A stretch of DNA of 64,000 bases from Demequina sp. NBRC 110055. GTDB lineage: Bacteria > Actinomycetota > Actinomycetes > Actinomycetales > Demequinaceae. The position numbers and the translations under genes are program-made. The stretch spans positions 62,001-126,000 of the forward strand of contig NZ_BBRL01000010.1 in assembly GCF_002090135.1 (NCBI RefSeq). Direction: 5' to 3'. The notes below the pieces were generated by a model, which was not told the DNA's origin, made no database searches, and saw nothing but the letters and a program-made list of their open reading frames with translations. Below, one piece after another: positions 47,227-56,602 of this stretch (positions within the stretch are counted from its first letter, which is position 1; every line of letters begins with the position of its first letter).

Positions 47227-48084
47227 ATGACGACCACCGAGACGCCCACGACCACCGCCGCCGACCGGGTGCGCCAATGGACCGTCGCGGTCGGTGCCAT
47301 CATCGCGATGCTCGGGGCCGCCTGGGGTTCCGGCGCGTTCGGCGGCACACCGATCCAGGACGCCGCCGGCGGTGCACTTGCGGCCGATGCCACCCTGGTG
47401 GCCCCCGACTCCCCCGCCTTCTCCGTCTGGTCGGCGATCTACGCCGCGTTGCTGCTCTTCGCCGTGGTCCAATTGCTGCCGACGCGCGCGAGCGACCCGC
47501 GCATGCGCGCCGTCGCCTGGTGGGTGCTCGCCTCGATGGTCCTCAATGCCGTCTGGATCACCGTCGTTCAGGCCGGATGGCTGTGGCTGTCGGTCGTGGT
47601 GATCGCCGCGCTGGTAGCGGTCCTCGGGGTCGTCGCCGCACGGCTGACGGAGGTTCCCGCCGCGAACCCGCTCGACCTCGCCGCCACCGAGATCACCGTC
47701 GGGCTCTACCTCGGGTGGTCGGCGGTCGCCACGGTCGCGAATGTGACTGCCGCGGGACGCCAGGGCCTGGGTGTCGATGCGTCAGCGGGGACCGTGTGGG
47801 CCGTGGCCGCCCTTGCCGCAGTGGGCGTCCTCTCCGTCGTCATCGCGTTGCGCCTGCGCTGGACTCCCGTGCTGGCCATCGCTACCGGCCTCGCGATGGC
47901 CTGGGGACTGGGCTGGATCGCGGCCGGACGCGCGGAGGGCGAGCCCCACGACCTCGCGGTGATGTGGGCCGCTGGCCTTGCGGCGGCCGTGGCCTTCGCC
48001 GCTCCGTACGCCGCCTACGACTTCCGGCGCGACCACCGCATCGGCCCCCTCGACGACGACCCCATGACGGACGACGTCGCCTAG
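47227..48084 (+). CDS. TspO-like (tryptophan-rich) membrane protein
   Basis: The gene encodes 285 residues with about eight hydrophobic helices. PAFSVWSAIYAALLLFAVVQ (about 63-82) followed by ASMVLNAVWITVVQ and WLWLSVVVIAAL is the pattern of proteins annotated as tryptophan-rich sensory/TspO-related, although this one is longer than classical TspO (about 160). Ligand and role are unknown. AAGGAGG precedes the ATG at 47227. Its stop overlaps the convergent acetyltransferase stop region by four bases. Confidence 0.65.
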   Translation: MTTTETPTTTAADRVRQWTVAVGAIIAMLGAAWGSGAFGGTPIQDAAGGALAADATLVAPDSPAFSVWSAIYAALLLFAVVQLLPTRASDPRMRAVAWWVLASMVLNAVWITVVQAGWLWLSVVVIAALVAVLGVVAARLTEVPAANPLDLAATEITVGLYLGWSAVATVANVTAAGRQGLGVDASAGTVWAVAALAAVGVLSVVIALRLRWTPVLAIATGLAMAWGLGWIAAGRAEGEPHDLAVMWAAGLAAAVAFAAPYAAYDFRRDHRIGPLDDDPMTDDVA

Positions 48085-48575
48085 AGTCCTTCGCCCCTGG
48101 TGTCGGGCACGTCGGCGCGGCCACGCACGGTCATCATCGCGATGTTGTCGGACTTCACCCAGAACTCGAGGTCCTCGTACAAGGGCTTGCCCATGGGGGT
48201 GGCGTGCAACTCGACCACCTCGATGCCGCGCGCGTCGGTCTCGCGCAGGAGTGCCTCCATGACGGCGCGCCCGTAGCCCTTGCGCTGATGTTGCGGCGCG
48301 GTCGACACCCACTGGATGTAGCCCATGTGGTGGGCGTTGGCGCCGGGCTTCGGCAGGCGGGGCGCAATGTTGACCAGGCCGCAGCAGGCCAGCCCGCCCT
48401 CGGGGGCGTCGATCACGATGCCGATGAGGTCCTTGCCCAGGCGATCACGGACCAGCCGCGTCGCATCGACGGCCCAGGTCGGTGTGGGCTTCGCGCCGAC
48501 CGCCTTATACATGAGCGCGCCCAGGTGGACGATCTCGGCCGCATCAGCCGGGGTGGCCTCCCGAGTGAGCGCCAT
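48081..48575 (-). CDS. GNAT-family N-acetyltransferase
   Basis: The gene encodes 164 residues. IQWVSTAPQHQRKGYGRAVMEALL contains the acetyl-CoA pyrophosphate-binding motif QRKGYG (about 99-104), and VVELHATPMGKPLYEDLEFW is the late GNAT motif B. The acceptor substrate is not evident. It follows the membrane-protein gene at 48577 by one base and probably shares its transcript. Confidence 0.85.
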   Translation of the reverse strand: MALTREATPADAAEIVHLGALMYKAVGAKPTPTWAVDATRLVRDRLGKDLIGIVIDAPEGGLACCGLVNIAPRLPKPGANAHHMGYIQWVSTAPQHQRKGYGRAVMEALLRETDARGIEVVELHATPMGKPLYEDLEFWVKSDNIAMMTVRGRADVPDTRGEGL

Positions 48576-48576
48576 G

Positions 48577-48951
48577 TCAGCGCCAGGAGACGGCGACGAT
48601 GATGTTCACCACCGTCAGCGCTCCCACCAGCCACCAGAAGGTGCGCACCGGCGCGAGGTCACCGTCGCCTGCGAGTGCCGCGCGGGTCTTCTTGCCACCC
48701 ACCTCGGCGAGGCCAGCGATGGCGAGCGCGACCGCCAGCTTCACGCCGATCTTGGCGTGGTCGACGTCGACGTCGTTCATCTCCGCCACGCCCACCAGCA
48801 AGATCCCGGTGAGGACCTGGGCGCGTGCACCCCAGACCATGGTCTGAGTGATGCGCTTGGCGGAGGCTCGCAGCTGGTCGAGGAACGGGCCGAGGATGGC
48901 GGCGAGTCCGATGAAGTGCAGGATCAGCAGTGCGTAACGCAGGACGTCCAT
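48577..48951 (-). CDS. Four-helix membrane protein
   Basis: The gene encodes 124 residues with four hydrophobic helices: YALLILHFIGLAAILGPFL (about 5-23), VLTGILLVGVAEM, VKLAVALAIAGLAEV and WWLVGALTVVNIIVAVSW. The His in the first helix (LHFIG) is typical of small integral membrane families annotated only as conserved. GGGGAGGA lies about 10 nt before the ATG at 48951. It is followed immediately by the GNAT gene. Confidence 0.7.
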   Translation of the reverse strand: MDVLRYALLILHFIGLAAILGPFLDQLRASAKRITQTMVWGARAQVLTGILLVGVAEMNDVDVDHAKIGVKLAVALAIAGLAEVGGKKTRAALAGDGDLAPVRTFWWLVGALTVVNIIVAVSWR

Positions 48952-49026
48952 GACGTGGGTTCCTCCCCTAAGGTTCGGCGTCGATGCTATCGCGACCTCA
49001 CCGCGGCCCGGCACGGCACACGACGA

Positions 49027-49062
49027 CAGAGGCGCCTCACCCGTGCGGGTGAGGCGCCTCTG
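49027..49062. terminator. Perfect 36-bp palindromic terminator after rpoD
   Basis: Seventeen bases (49027-49043, CAGAGGCGCCTCACCCG) are exactly repeated inverted at 49046-49062. It lies 18 bp past the rpoD stop and can act in both directions. Confidence 0.75.
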
Positions 49063-49079
49063 TTGTGCGTGGTTGGGGC

Positions 49080-50465
<1,386 letters not shown>

Positions 50466-50598
50466 CGCGCTCCTCTGCATAGGACCGGGGAACTGTCGAA
50501 GACGGTGAGCGCCTCGCGCAAATCCATTCAATTATAACGACGATCCACGGTGATACGTTCCCCTGACACCCGCGATTTTGACGCTCCTCGCGCGCCGT

Positions 50599-51639
50599 TC
50601 ACCAGTCATCGGGGAGCTCGCGCTGCCAGCCCGGCCCCAGTCCCATCTCGCACATCTCTCTCAGCAACATCGCCAAGGTGTAACCAGGATCGCATGCGAG
50701 AGCCTCGTGCGCGCACTCGCGGGACGTGACGAGGTCCGCCTGCCACCATGCGAGGACCGCCGCGAGCGCATACAGCGGCGCCCTGTCGCGCCGGCGGGCG
50801 TGAGCGGTGGCCTCGACGCACCACTGGCGTGCCGCATCGATCACGTCGTCGTCCGGGACCGCGGTCGAGCCTGGCCGTAGCGCGCCGTCCATGACGCGGT
50901 GCACGGCGCGGCTCTGGCGCCCCTGGAGGACGTCGCGCACCACAGTGGGCGAGGCACCCAGCCACCGCACGATCAGCGCGTCGCGCACACGGACATCGTC
51001 CAGCGATGCGATGGCCTTGCCCCATTGCGGTGCGGAGACATCGGTGGCCATGCTGGCCTGCACAAAGCCCCATGCCCGCTGACACCACTCGTCGCGTTCC
51101 ATCTCCTGGTGGCGACGCCACCTGTCAGCGGCGCGCGCGGCGCGTTTCTTGGTCTCCGACGGCACCGCTGGTCGCGAGGTCGGCGTGTGACGAGCGAGGG
51201 CCCGCGCGCGCCGCTCGACGACAACGGGCCGCGTCGGCACGGGACGCCCGTGTGGTGGGCAGCACCCCACATCGCCGCACTCCTCGCCCCAATAGGTGGC
51301 GCCATCCGTGACCCAGGCCATGACGTCGACCCCCGCGCATTCGAGGACCGGCAGCAGTTCACTAAGGGCCGGGCAGGCCGAGCCCGGCTCGAGGTCACTC
51401 CAGCTGACCACGGCCGCTCGCAGCACGCCCGCATCGACGAGGTCACGCGCGAGCGTGGGCGCGGTCTCGGGCGACAGCTCGGGGACGCATAGATCGACGC
51501 GGGGGATGCTGACCGCGGTGAGGAGCTCGTCGGCGTGCCCGGTACCGATGACGATGACGGCGTCGCGCGGTGCCGCTCCGAGGAGGACCGGGAGGGAGGC
51601 GATCAGTTCGCCGGGGCCGTGAATGGTGGTGGAGTTCAT
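50599..51639 (-). CDS. DUF4192 family protein
   Basis: The gene encodes 346 residues. TTIHGPGELIASLPVLLGAAPRDAVIVI at the start, SWSDLEPGSACP and VTDGATYWGEECGDVGCCPPHGRPV are diagnostic of DUF4192. The C-terminal part contains LAAVLAWWQADLVTSRECAHEALACDPGYTLAMLL, a TPR-like helical stretch that the family shares. Function unknown; common in Micrococcales and Streptomyces. It lies between the sigma factor gene and the divergent polyprenyl synthase gene. Confidence 0.88.
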   Translation of the reverse strand: MNSTTIHGPGELIASLPVLLGAAPRDAVIVIGTGHADELLTAVSIPRVDLCVPELSPETAPTLARDLVDAGVLRAAVVSWSDLEPGSACPALSELLPVLECAGVDVMAWVTDGATYWGEECGDVGCCPPHGRPVPTRPVVVERRARALARHTPTSRPAVPSETKKRAARAADRWRRHQEMERDEWCQRAWGFVQASMATDVSAPQWGKAIASLDDVRVRDALIVRWLGASPTVVRDVLQGRQSRAVHRVMDGALRPGSTAVPDDDVIDAARQWCVEATAHARRRDRAPLYALAAVLAWWQADLVTSRECAHEALACDPGYTLAMLLREMCEMGLGPGWQRELPDDW

Positions 51640-51733
51640 GCGCCCAGGCTGTGCCGAGGTGACGCTTCGGCGCCGCGGCGCACCACCGGCTGTGGACAGG
51701 ACGCCGGCTGAGGGAGCGGTGGGGACGGGGCCG

Positions 51734-51739
51734 TAGGCT
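51734..51739 (+). promoter_or_regulatory. Leaderless -10 element of the polyprenyl synthase gene
   Basis: TAGGCT is 6 nt before the GTG at 51746. Confidence 0.5.
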
Positions 51740-51745
51740 GACCCG

Positions 51746-52819
51746 GTGAGTTCCTCTCTTGACCTCTGGCGTCACCGCACCGATGCTCAGATCGCCGCTA
51801 CCCTCGCCGCCGTGTCCCGCCCAGTGGTGGAGGCCGTGCCCAGCGCCACGGAGATTCTGGAACCGCTCGAGCGCTACGCCGCCGGGGGCAAGCGACTGCG
51901 CGCGCTCCTGCTGCTCGCCTCTCATCGTGCCCACGGCGGCGAGGCGGGCGACGCTGCCGTCGCCCTCGCGGCCGCTCTCGAGCTGTTCCAGACGGCGGCT
52001 CTCCTTCACGACGACGTCCTCGACGACTCCGACACGAGGCGCGGCGGCCCGGCCGCGCACCGCATGATTGAGTCTCTTCACCGCTCACGCGGTTGGGCAG
52101 GCCCTGCCGACGACTTCGGCGCTGCGGGTGCAGTGCTGTCCGGCGATCTCGCTCTCATGGCATGCCAGCGTGCCGTCGGTGCAGCGTGCGCCCAGGCAGA
52201 CGTCGACCCCGCACTGCTCTCGGGACTCTTCTCCGACATGGCCGACCTTGTCACGGCGGGCCAGTACGCCGACATGCGTGCCGCGGCACAGCCGCTCGAG
52301 CACCTCGCGGATCAAGAGGACGAGATCGTGGCCGTGATGCGCGCCAAGACCGCCTCCTATTCGGCCGAGTATCCCCTGGCACTCGGCGCGGCCGTCGCGG
52401 GTGCCAACCCCGACGCGGTCGAGGCCATGCGTGCCATCGGACGCCGCTTGGGCGTCGCATTCCAGTTGCGCGATGACGTGCTGGGCCTGGTGGGCGCGCC
52501 CGCCACGACTGGCAAGCCCGCCGGCGATGACCTCAGGGAGGGCAAGCGCACCATCCTGGTGTGGCACGCCTGGCGCCATGGCGACGAGGACACGCGCGCC
52601 GCGATCGCCGCCGTCATGGGCGACCGAGATGCCAGTGACGCCGCGGTGGAGCGGGGGGTCGCCGCGGTCGTCGCGACCGGCGCGACGACCGCGGTCGAGG
52701 CGCGCATCGCCGCGCTCACCGATGAGGCCCGCCGCTTGCTGTCCGACTGCGACCTCGACGATGCCGGCGCCGCCGTTCTGAACGACCTCGTGACGGCGCT
52801 GGTCGACCGCGCCGCGTAG
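51746..52819 (+). CDS. Polyprenyl diphosphate synthase (IdsA-like)
   Basis: The gene encodes 357 residues. It elongates allylic diphosphates with isopentenyl diphosphate. The first Asp-rich motif is HDDVLDDSDTRRG (about 89-101) and the second is LRDDVLGLVG followed by GDDLREGKRT. PLERYAAGGKRLRALLLL is the substrate-binding start. The -4/-5 residues (AALL before HDD) do not by themselves fix chain length; geranylgeranyl diphosphate synthase is the usual annotation. The start appears leaderless. Precursors come from the MEP pathway (dxs at 19910). Confidence 0.88.
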   Translation: MSSSLDLWRHRTDAQIAATLAAVSRPVVEAVPSATEILEPLERYAAGGKRLRALLLLASHRAHGGEAGDAAVALAAALELFQTAALLHDDVLDDSDTRRGGPAAHRMIESLHRSRGWAGPADDFGAAGAVLSGDLALMACQRAVGAACAQADVDPALLSGLFSDMADLVTAGQYADMRAAAQPLEHLADQEDEIVAVMRAKTASYSAEYPLALGAAVAGANPDAVEAMRAIGRRLGVAFQLRDDVLGLVGAPATTGKPAGDDLREGKRTILVWHAWRHGDEDTRAAIAAVMGDRDASDAAVERGVAAVVATGATTAVEARIAALTDEARRLLSDCDLDDAGAAVLNDLVTALVDRAA

Positions 52820-52825
52820 GGGCCG

Positions 52826-53176
52826 CTACAGCAGGGTCTGAGCGACGCGGCGTACGGGTGCTCGCTTGCCCTCGCGCAGTGCGTTCAACGGGGTTGCGCT
52901 GAGTTCCTCGTGGAACGTCGTGAGCCATTCCACGATCTCTTCATCCGTGAAGCCGTTGTCGCGCAGCAGCGTGAGCGTTCCCGCCAGTGTGGGCAGCACG
53001 CGCGCCCGCCCGTCGGACTCTTCAATGAAGTCGCCCAACAGGTGCCACGCGTCGTTGTCGCCTCGGCGCACCGCCACGAGGCCGCCGGAGCGAATCATGT
53101 CTCGCACATCCGAGGCGCTGACGCCCAGGGCGTCGGCGAAGTCGGGAACGGGCAGCCAGGTCGTCTCGTCACTCAC
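52826..53176 (-). CDS. Rv2175c-type DNA-binding protein
   Basis: The gene encodes 116 residues. WLPVPDFADALGVSASDVRDMIRSGGLVAVRRGDNDAWHLLGDFI is a winged helix-turn-helix-like N-terminal domain (about 7-52). TLAGTLTLLRDNGFTDEEIVEWL is the conserved C-terminal block. The M. tuberculosis homologue Rv2175c binds DNA and is phosphorylated by PknL, encoded next to it. Here a PASTA kinase gene lies 1.4 kb away. The GTG at 53176 has TACGCT 6 nt upstream and no ribosome-binding site. It is divergent from the LysM/transglycosylase gene. Confidence 0.87.
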   Translation of the reverse strand: MSDETTWLPVPDFADALGVSASDVRDMIRSGGLVAVRRGDNDAWHLLGDFIEESDGRARVLPTLAGTLTLLRDNGFTDEEIVEWLTTFHEELSATPLNALREGKRAPVRRVAQTLL

Positions 53177-53182
53177 CCCTAC

Positions 53183-53188
53183 AGCGTA
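53183..53188 (-). promoter_or_regulatory. Leaderless -10 element of the Rv2175c-type gene
   Basis: TACGCT on the minus strand is 6 nt before the GTG at 53176. Confidence 0.5.
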
Positions 53189-53221
53189 TAGAACGCCGCG
53201 CCGCTCGGATGCGCGAACTCC

Positions 53222-53250
53222 TTGCCGATGGTCCCACCGTCAACTACAGT
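53222..53250 (+). promoter_or_regulatory. Promoter of the LysM/transglycosylase gene
   Basis: TTGCCG (53222-53227), a 17-bp spacer and TACAGT (53245-53250). The expected transcript start near 53257 gives a leader of about 46 nt. Confidence 0.55.
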
Positions 53251-53275
53251 CACTTTTGTCACAACAGTCACATGG
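53249..53275 (+). promoter_or_regulatory. Three 9-bp direct repeats (MtrA-like boxes)
   Basis: GTCAC occurs at 53249, 53258 and 53267, exactly 9 bp apart (GTCACTTTT, GTCACAACA, GTCACATGG); a degenerate GTCAAC lies at 53239. They overlap the -10 box and start point. The spacing resembles 9-bp GTCACA-type repeats reported for MtrA. Confidence 0.5.
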
Positions 53276-53302
53276 GGCACATCTGCCTCAGGAGGAGCGA
53301 TC

Positions 53303-54526
53303 GTGGGACGCCAAGACCATCTGAAGCGCGCGGCCGGAGCGGCCGTCGCCGCCGGCACGGCCTTTGCCATCACCGCCACCGGTGCCATCCCCGCGGTCGC
53401 CGCCGACGAGCACCGCGTCTCGCCGGGCGACACGGTCTCGGCCCTCGCCGTCAAGTACGGCACATCCGTCAAGCGCATCGTCGACGCCAACCACCTCGAC
53501 TCGCGCGCCCGCATCTACGCCGGCCAGACCCTCACGATCCCGTCGCTCACGGCGTCGAGCTCCGCAAAGACCTCGCAGTCGACGGCGGCGGTGACGACCT
53601 CGGGTACCCACAAGGTCGCCAGTGGCGACACCGTGTGGGCGCTCGCCCAGCGCTACGGGACCTCGGTGGCGTCGATCGTGAAGGCGAACTCGCTGGGCTC
53701 GTCGGCAATGATCCGCATCGGCCAGACCCTCACCATCCCCGGGAAGGGTGGGACGGTCACCGCCGCCCCCACCACGTCGGCCCCGACCACCACCGCATCG
53801 GCCACCCACCGCGTCTCCTCCGGCGACACCGTCTCGGGCCTCGCCGTGAAGTACGGCACCACGATCTCCGCGATCGTCAAGGCCAACAGCCTGGGCAGCA
53901 ACGCGATGATCCGCATCGGCCAAGCCCTCACCATCCCCGGCGTGAGCACCGGCGCGACGGGCGGCGCGACGCCGACGTCGAACACGGTGACGCTGGCGAC
54001 CGAAAACAACCTCGACGAATTCGCGACGCTGGCCAGCGGTCTGGTGGGTGACTCGTTCGCGGGCCGCACCTACGCCGCCGGCGTCGTGGGTGCCGCCAAC
54101 CAAAACAAGGCCACCTTGAATTCCATCAGCGTGCCGAGCCGCGCCGACATGCAATCCATGGTCGTGGCCGCCGCGAAGCGCTACGGGGTCGACCCCGCGC
54201 TCGCCCAGGCCGTCGCCTACCAGGAGTCGGGCTTCAACATGCGTGCCGTCTCCCCTGCCAACGCCATCGGCGTCATGCAGGTCATCCCCACCTCCGGCCA
54301 GTGGGCCTCCGACCTCGTCGGGCGCGACCTGAACCTCTTGAACCCGGTCGACAATGTCGAGGCCGGCGTCGCGATCTTGAAGCACCTGACGCGCGGTGGA
54401 CGCGACCTGGACATCGCCATCGCCGGGTATTACCAGGGCGAAACCGGGGTGGCGAAGTACGGCATGTATTCCGACACCAAGCAGTATGTGGCGTCCGTCA
54501 AGGCCCACATGAAGCGGTTCGGTTGA
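53303..54526 (+). CDS. Lytic transglycosylase with three LysM domains
   Basis: The gene encodes 407 residues. A signal peptide (about 1-34, ending AVAA) is followed by three LysM peptidoglycan-binding repeats (about 37-80, 103-146, 169-212; each 'H.V..GDTV..LA..YGT') joined by Thr/Ser/Ala linkers, then a lysozyme-like SLT domain (about 284-400) with the catalytic Glu308 in AYQESGFN, then GVMQVIP and YYQGETGVAKYG. It cleaves the MurNAc-GlcNAc bond of the cell wall. GGAGG 8 nt before the GTG at 53303 decides the start. It lies between the DNA-binding protein and the PASTA kinase genes. Confidence 0.9.
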   Translation: MGRQDHLKRAAGAAVAAGTAFAITATGAIPAVAADEHRVSPGDTVSALAVKYGTSVKRIVDANHLDSRARIYAGQTLTIPSLTASSSAKTSQSTAAVTTSGTHKVASGDTVWALAQRYGTSVASIVKANSLGSSAMIRIGQTLTIPGKGGTVTAAPTTSAPTTTASATHRVSSGDTVSGLAVKYGTTISAIVKANSLGSNAMIRIGQALTIPGVSTGATGGATPTSNTVTLATENNLDEFATLASGLVGDSFAGRTYAAGVVGAANQNKATLNSISVPSRADMQSMVVAAAKRYGVDPALAQAVAYQESGFNMRAVSPANAIGVMQVIPTSGQWASDLVGRDLNLLNPVDNVEAGVAILKHLTRGGRDLDIAIAGYYQGETGVAKYGMYSDTKQYVASVKAHMKRFG

Positions 54527-54575
54527 CCCTCGCGGCACACGGCGCGGGCACCACCTGCCTCGCCTGCGCGTTGCC

Positions 54576-54581
54576 TACAAT
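54576..54581 (+). promoter_or_regulatory. Leaderless -10 element of the PASTA kinase gene
   Basis: TACAAT is 6 nt before the GTG at 54588. Confidence 0.55.
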
Positions 54582-54587
54582 GTGACC

Positions 54588-56534
54588 GTGTCAGAGACCC
54601 TCACCGACCCGCTGATCGGCCGCGTTATCGACGGCCGGTACGAGGTGCGTGAGCGCGTGGCCGCGGGCGGCATGGCGACCGTGTACGTTGCCTTCGACCG
54701 CCGACTCGAACGAGACGTCGCCCTCAAGGTGATGCACCCTCACTTGGCGGCCGATGCCACCGAGGCCGACTTCGTCGCCCGCTTCCGTCGCGAGGCCAAG
54801 GCCGCCGCACGCCTCACCCACCCGGGCATGGTGCGCGTCTACGACCAGGGCGTCGACGGCTCGGTCTCCTATCTGACCATGGAATACGTGGGCGGCGAGA
54901 ATCTCCGCCAGCGCATGCAGCACGAGGGTCCCCTGAGCGTGGGCGAGGCGCTCGGCATCGCCGAACGGGTCCTCGATGCCCTCTCCGCAGCACACCGGGC
55001 CGGCCTGGTGCACCGCGACGTGAAGCCGGAAAACGTCCTCATCGACGAGGAGGGCGGCCCCAAGCTCACCGACTTCGGCCTGGCCCGCGCCGTCACCGAG
55101 GTCACGTCCACCGCGACCGGCACCCTGCTCGGCACGGTCGCCTACCTGGCGCCCGAGGTCATCACCGAGGCCTCGGCCGATGCCCGGGCCGATGTCTACT
55201 CGGTGGGCATCCTGCTCTACGAAATGCTCACCGGCCACCAGCCCTTCACGGCCGAAACCGCGTTGGCCGTGGCCTCGCGGCACGTCCACGAGGACGTGCC
55301 CGCTCCCTCCGCGCTCGTCCCGTGGTTGCCGACGGAGATCGACGACTTGGTGGCGGTGCTGTCCGCCCGCGAGGCCGCCGTGCGCCCCACGGACGGCTCC
55401 GAGGCGTTGGTCGCGGTGCGTGAGACACGCGCGACCATCGACGACCCCACCCTCGACAAGCGCGCCGCCCGCCCCTCGGGCGACGACGAGATCGCGACCG
55501 ATGGCGACCACACCACGGTGCTCGAGGAATCCCCCGCGGGCGCGACCATCGCGCTCCCCATCGGCCTCGATGGCGAGGCCCGCGCTCTCACGGTGGCCCA
55601 CGACCTTCCCGACGACGACCCCGAGGCCTCCGAGCCGACCCGCCAGCGTCACCGTGCGGGCTGGTGGGTGGGCGCAGTCGTGGCCGCGGCGCTCGTCCTC
55701 GGCGCGCTCGGGCTGTGGTGGTATCAGGCCATCGGCCCCGGCGCCTACACGACGGTCACGGACGTGACGACGCTGAGCGAGGCACAGGCGGAGACAGCCC
55801 TGGAAAGCCAGGGCTTCACCGTCGAGACCGAATACACGAACGACGACGTGGTCGCCGAGGGCATCGTCATCGAATCCGAGCCCAGCGCCAACGCGCGTGC
55901 CCTTAATGGCGCCGAGGTCGTCATCACTGTGTCGCAAGGCCCACGCATGACAGAGGTGCCCGACGTCGTCGGTGATGCCCAGGCCGATGCCGAGGAGACG
56001 CTGACCGACGCCGGCTTCACGCTCGGTGAGACGCGCACGGAGAACGACGACACCGTCCCCGCCGGCGAGGTGCTCAGCATGACTCCCGGTGCCGGCGAGA
56101 CCATCCGGCATGACTCCACGGTGACTCTGACGGTCTCCGAGGGTCCCGCCCCCATCACGATCCCGGACCTCACGGGCATGACGGAGGACGAAGCAGTGGC
56201 GGCGCTCAAGGAGTACGCGATCGAGCCGACCATCGAGTACGGCCGCACCGAGGACGTCGAGACAGGCGAGGTCTACGCCCAGTCCGCCGAGCCGAACTCG
56301 GACGGCTTCCGCACACAGGAGATGAGCATCACCGTCTCCGAGGGCCTGCCTCTCGTCACCGTCGAGGACGTCCGCGGCATGAACTTCGAGGACGCGAAGG
56401 CGTTGCTGGAGAGCCAGTACCTCACCGTGACCGGCGACGATAACCCGTGGAACTTCTCCACGGTCGTGTTCAACATGGATCCGGCCCCCAACGCGCAGGT
56501 TGAGCGCGGCACCGAGATCTACCTCGAGTACTGA
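54588..56534 (+). CDS. PASTA-domain Ser/Thr protein kinase (PknL/PknB type)
   Basis: The gene encodes 648 residues. A Hanks kinase domain (about 15-280) has the glycine loop VAAGGMATVYVA, VALKVMH (ATP Lys), VHRDVKPENVL (catalytic Asp) and LTDFGLARAV. A cytosolic juxtamembrane linker, one membrane helix (about 358-378) and four extracellular PASTA repeats follow (about 385-450, 451-516, 517-580, 581-648), which sense peptidoglycan. By position next to an Rv2175c-type gene and DAHP synthase it corresponds to PknL, which in M. tuberculosis lacks PASTA repeats as I recall. GTG 54588 is chosen over GTG 54582 because TACAAT sits 6 nt before it. Confidence 0.92.
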   Translation: MSETLTDPLIGRVIDGRYEVRERVAAGGMATVYVAFDRRLERDVALKVMHPHLAADATEADFVARFRREAKAAARLTHPGMVRVYDQGVDGSVSYLTMEYVGGENLRQRMQHEGPLSVGEALGIAERVLDALSAAHRAGLVHRDVKPENVLIDEEGGPKLTDFGLARAVTEVTSTATGTLLGTVAYLAPEVITEASADARADVYSVGILLYEMLTGHQPFTAETALAVASRHVHEDVPAPSALVPWLPTEIDDLVAVLSAREAAVRPTDGSEALVAVRETRATIDDPTLDKRAARPSGDDEIATDGDHTTVLEESPAGATIALPIGLDGEARALTVAHDLPDDDPEASEPTRQRHRAGWWVGAVVAAALVLGALGLWWYQAIGPGAYTTVTDVTTLSEAQAETALESQGFTVETEYTNDDVVAEGIVIESEPSANARALNGAEVVITVSQGPRMTEVPDVVGDAQADAEETLTDAGFTLGETRTENDDTVPAGEVLSMTPGAGETIRHDSTVTLTVSEGPAPITIPDLTGMTEDEAVAALKEYAIEPTIEYGRTEDVETGEVYAQSAEPNSDGFRTQEMSITVSEGLPLVTVEDVRGMNFEDAKALLESQYLTVTGDDNPWNFSTVVFNMDPAPNAQVERGTEIYLEY

Positions 56535-56546
56535 CACCCAGACACA

Positions 56547-56589
56547 CACAACGGCCGATGCCACGGTGACCGTGGCATCGGCCGTTGTG
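56547..56589. terminator. Bidirectional terminator between kinase and aroG
   Basis: A perfect 20-bp stem (56547-56566 with 56570-56589) closes a 3-nt TGA loop between two convergent genes. Confidence 0.8.
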
Positions 56590-56602
56590 CTGTCGTCTGG
56601 GA

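Noticed and set aside
53251..53302. c-di-AMP (ydaO) riboswitch before the LysM/transglycosylase gene
   Set aside because: The expected leader is only about 46 nt, too short for that riboswitch, and no conserved core is visible.
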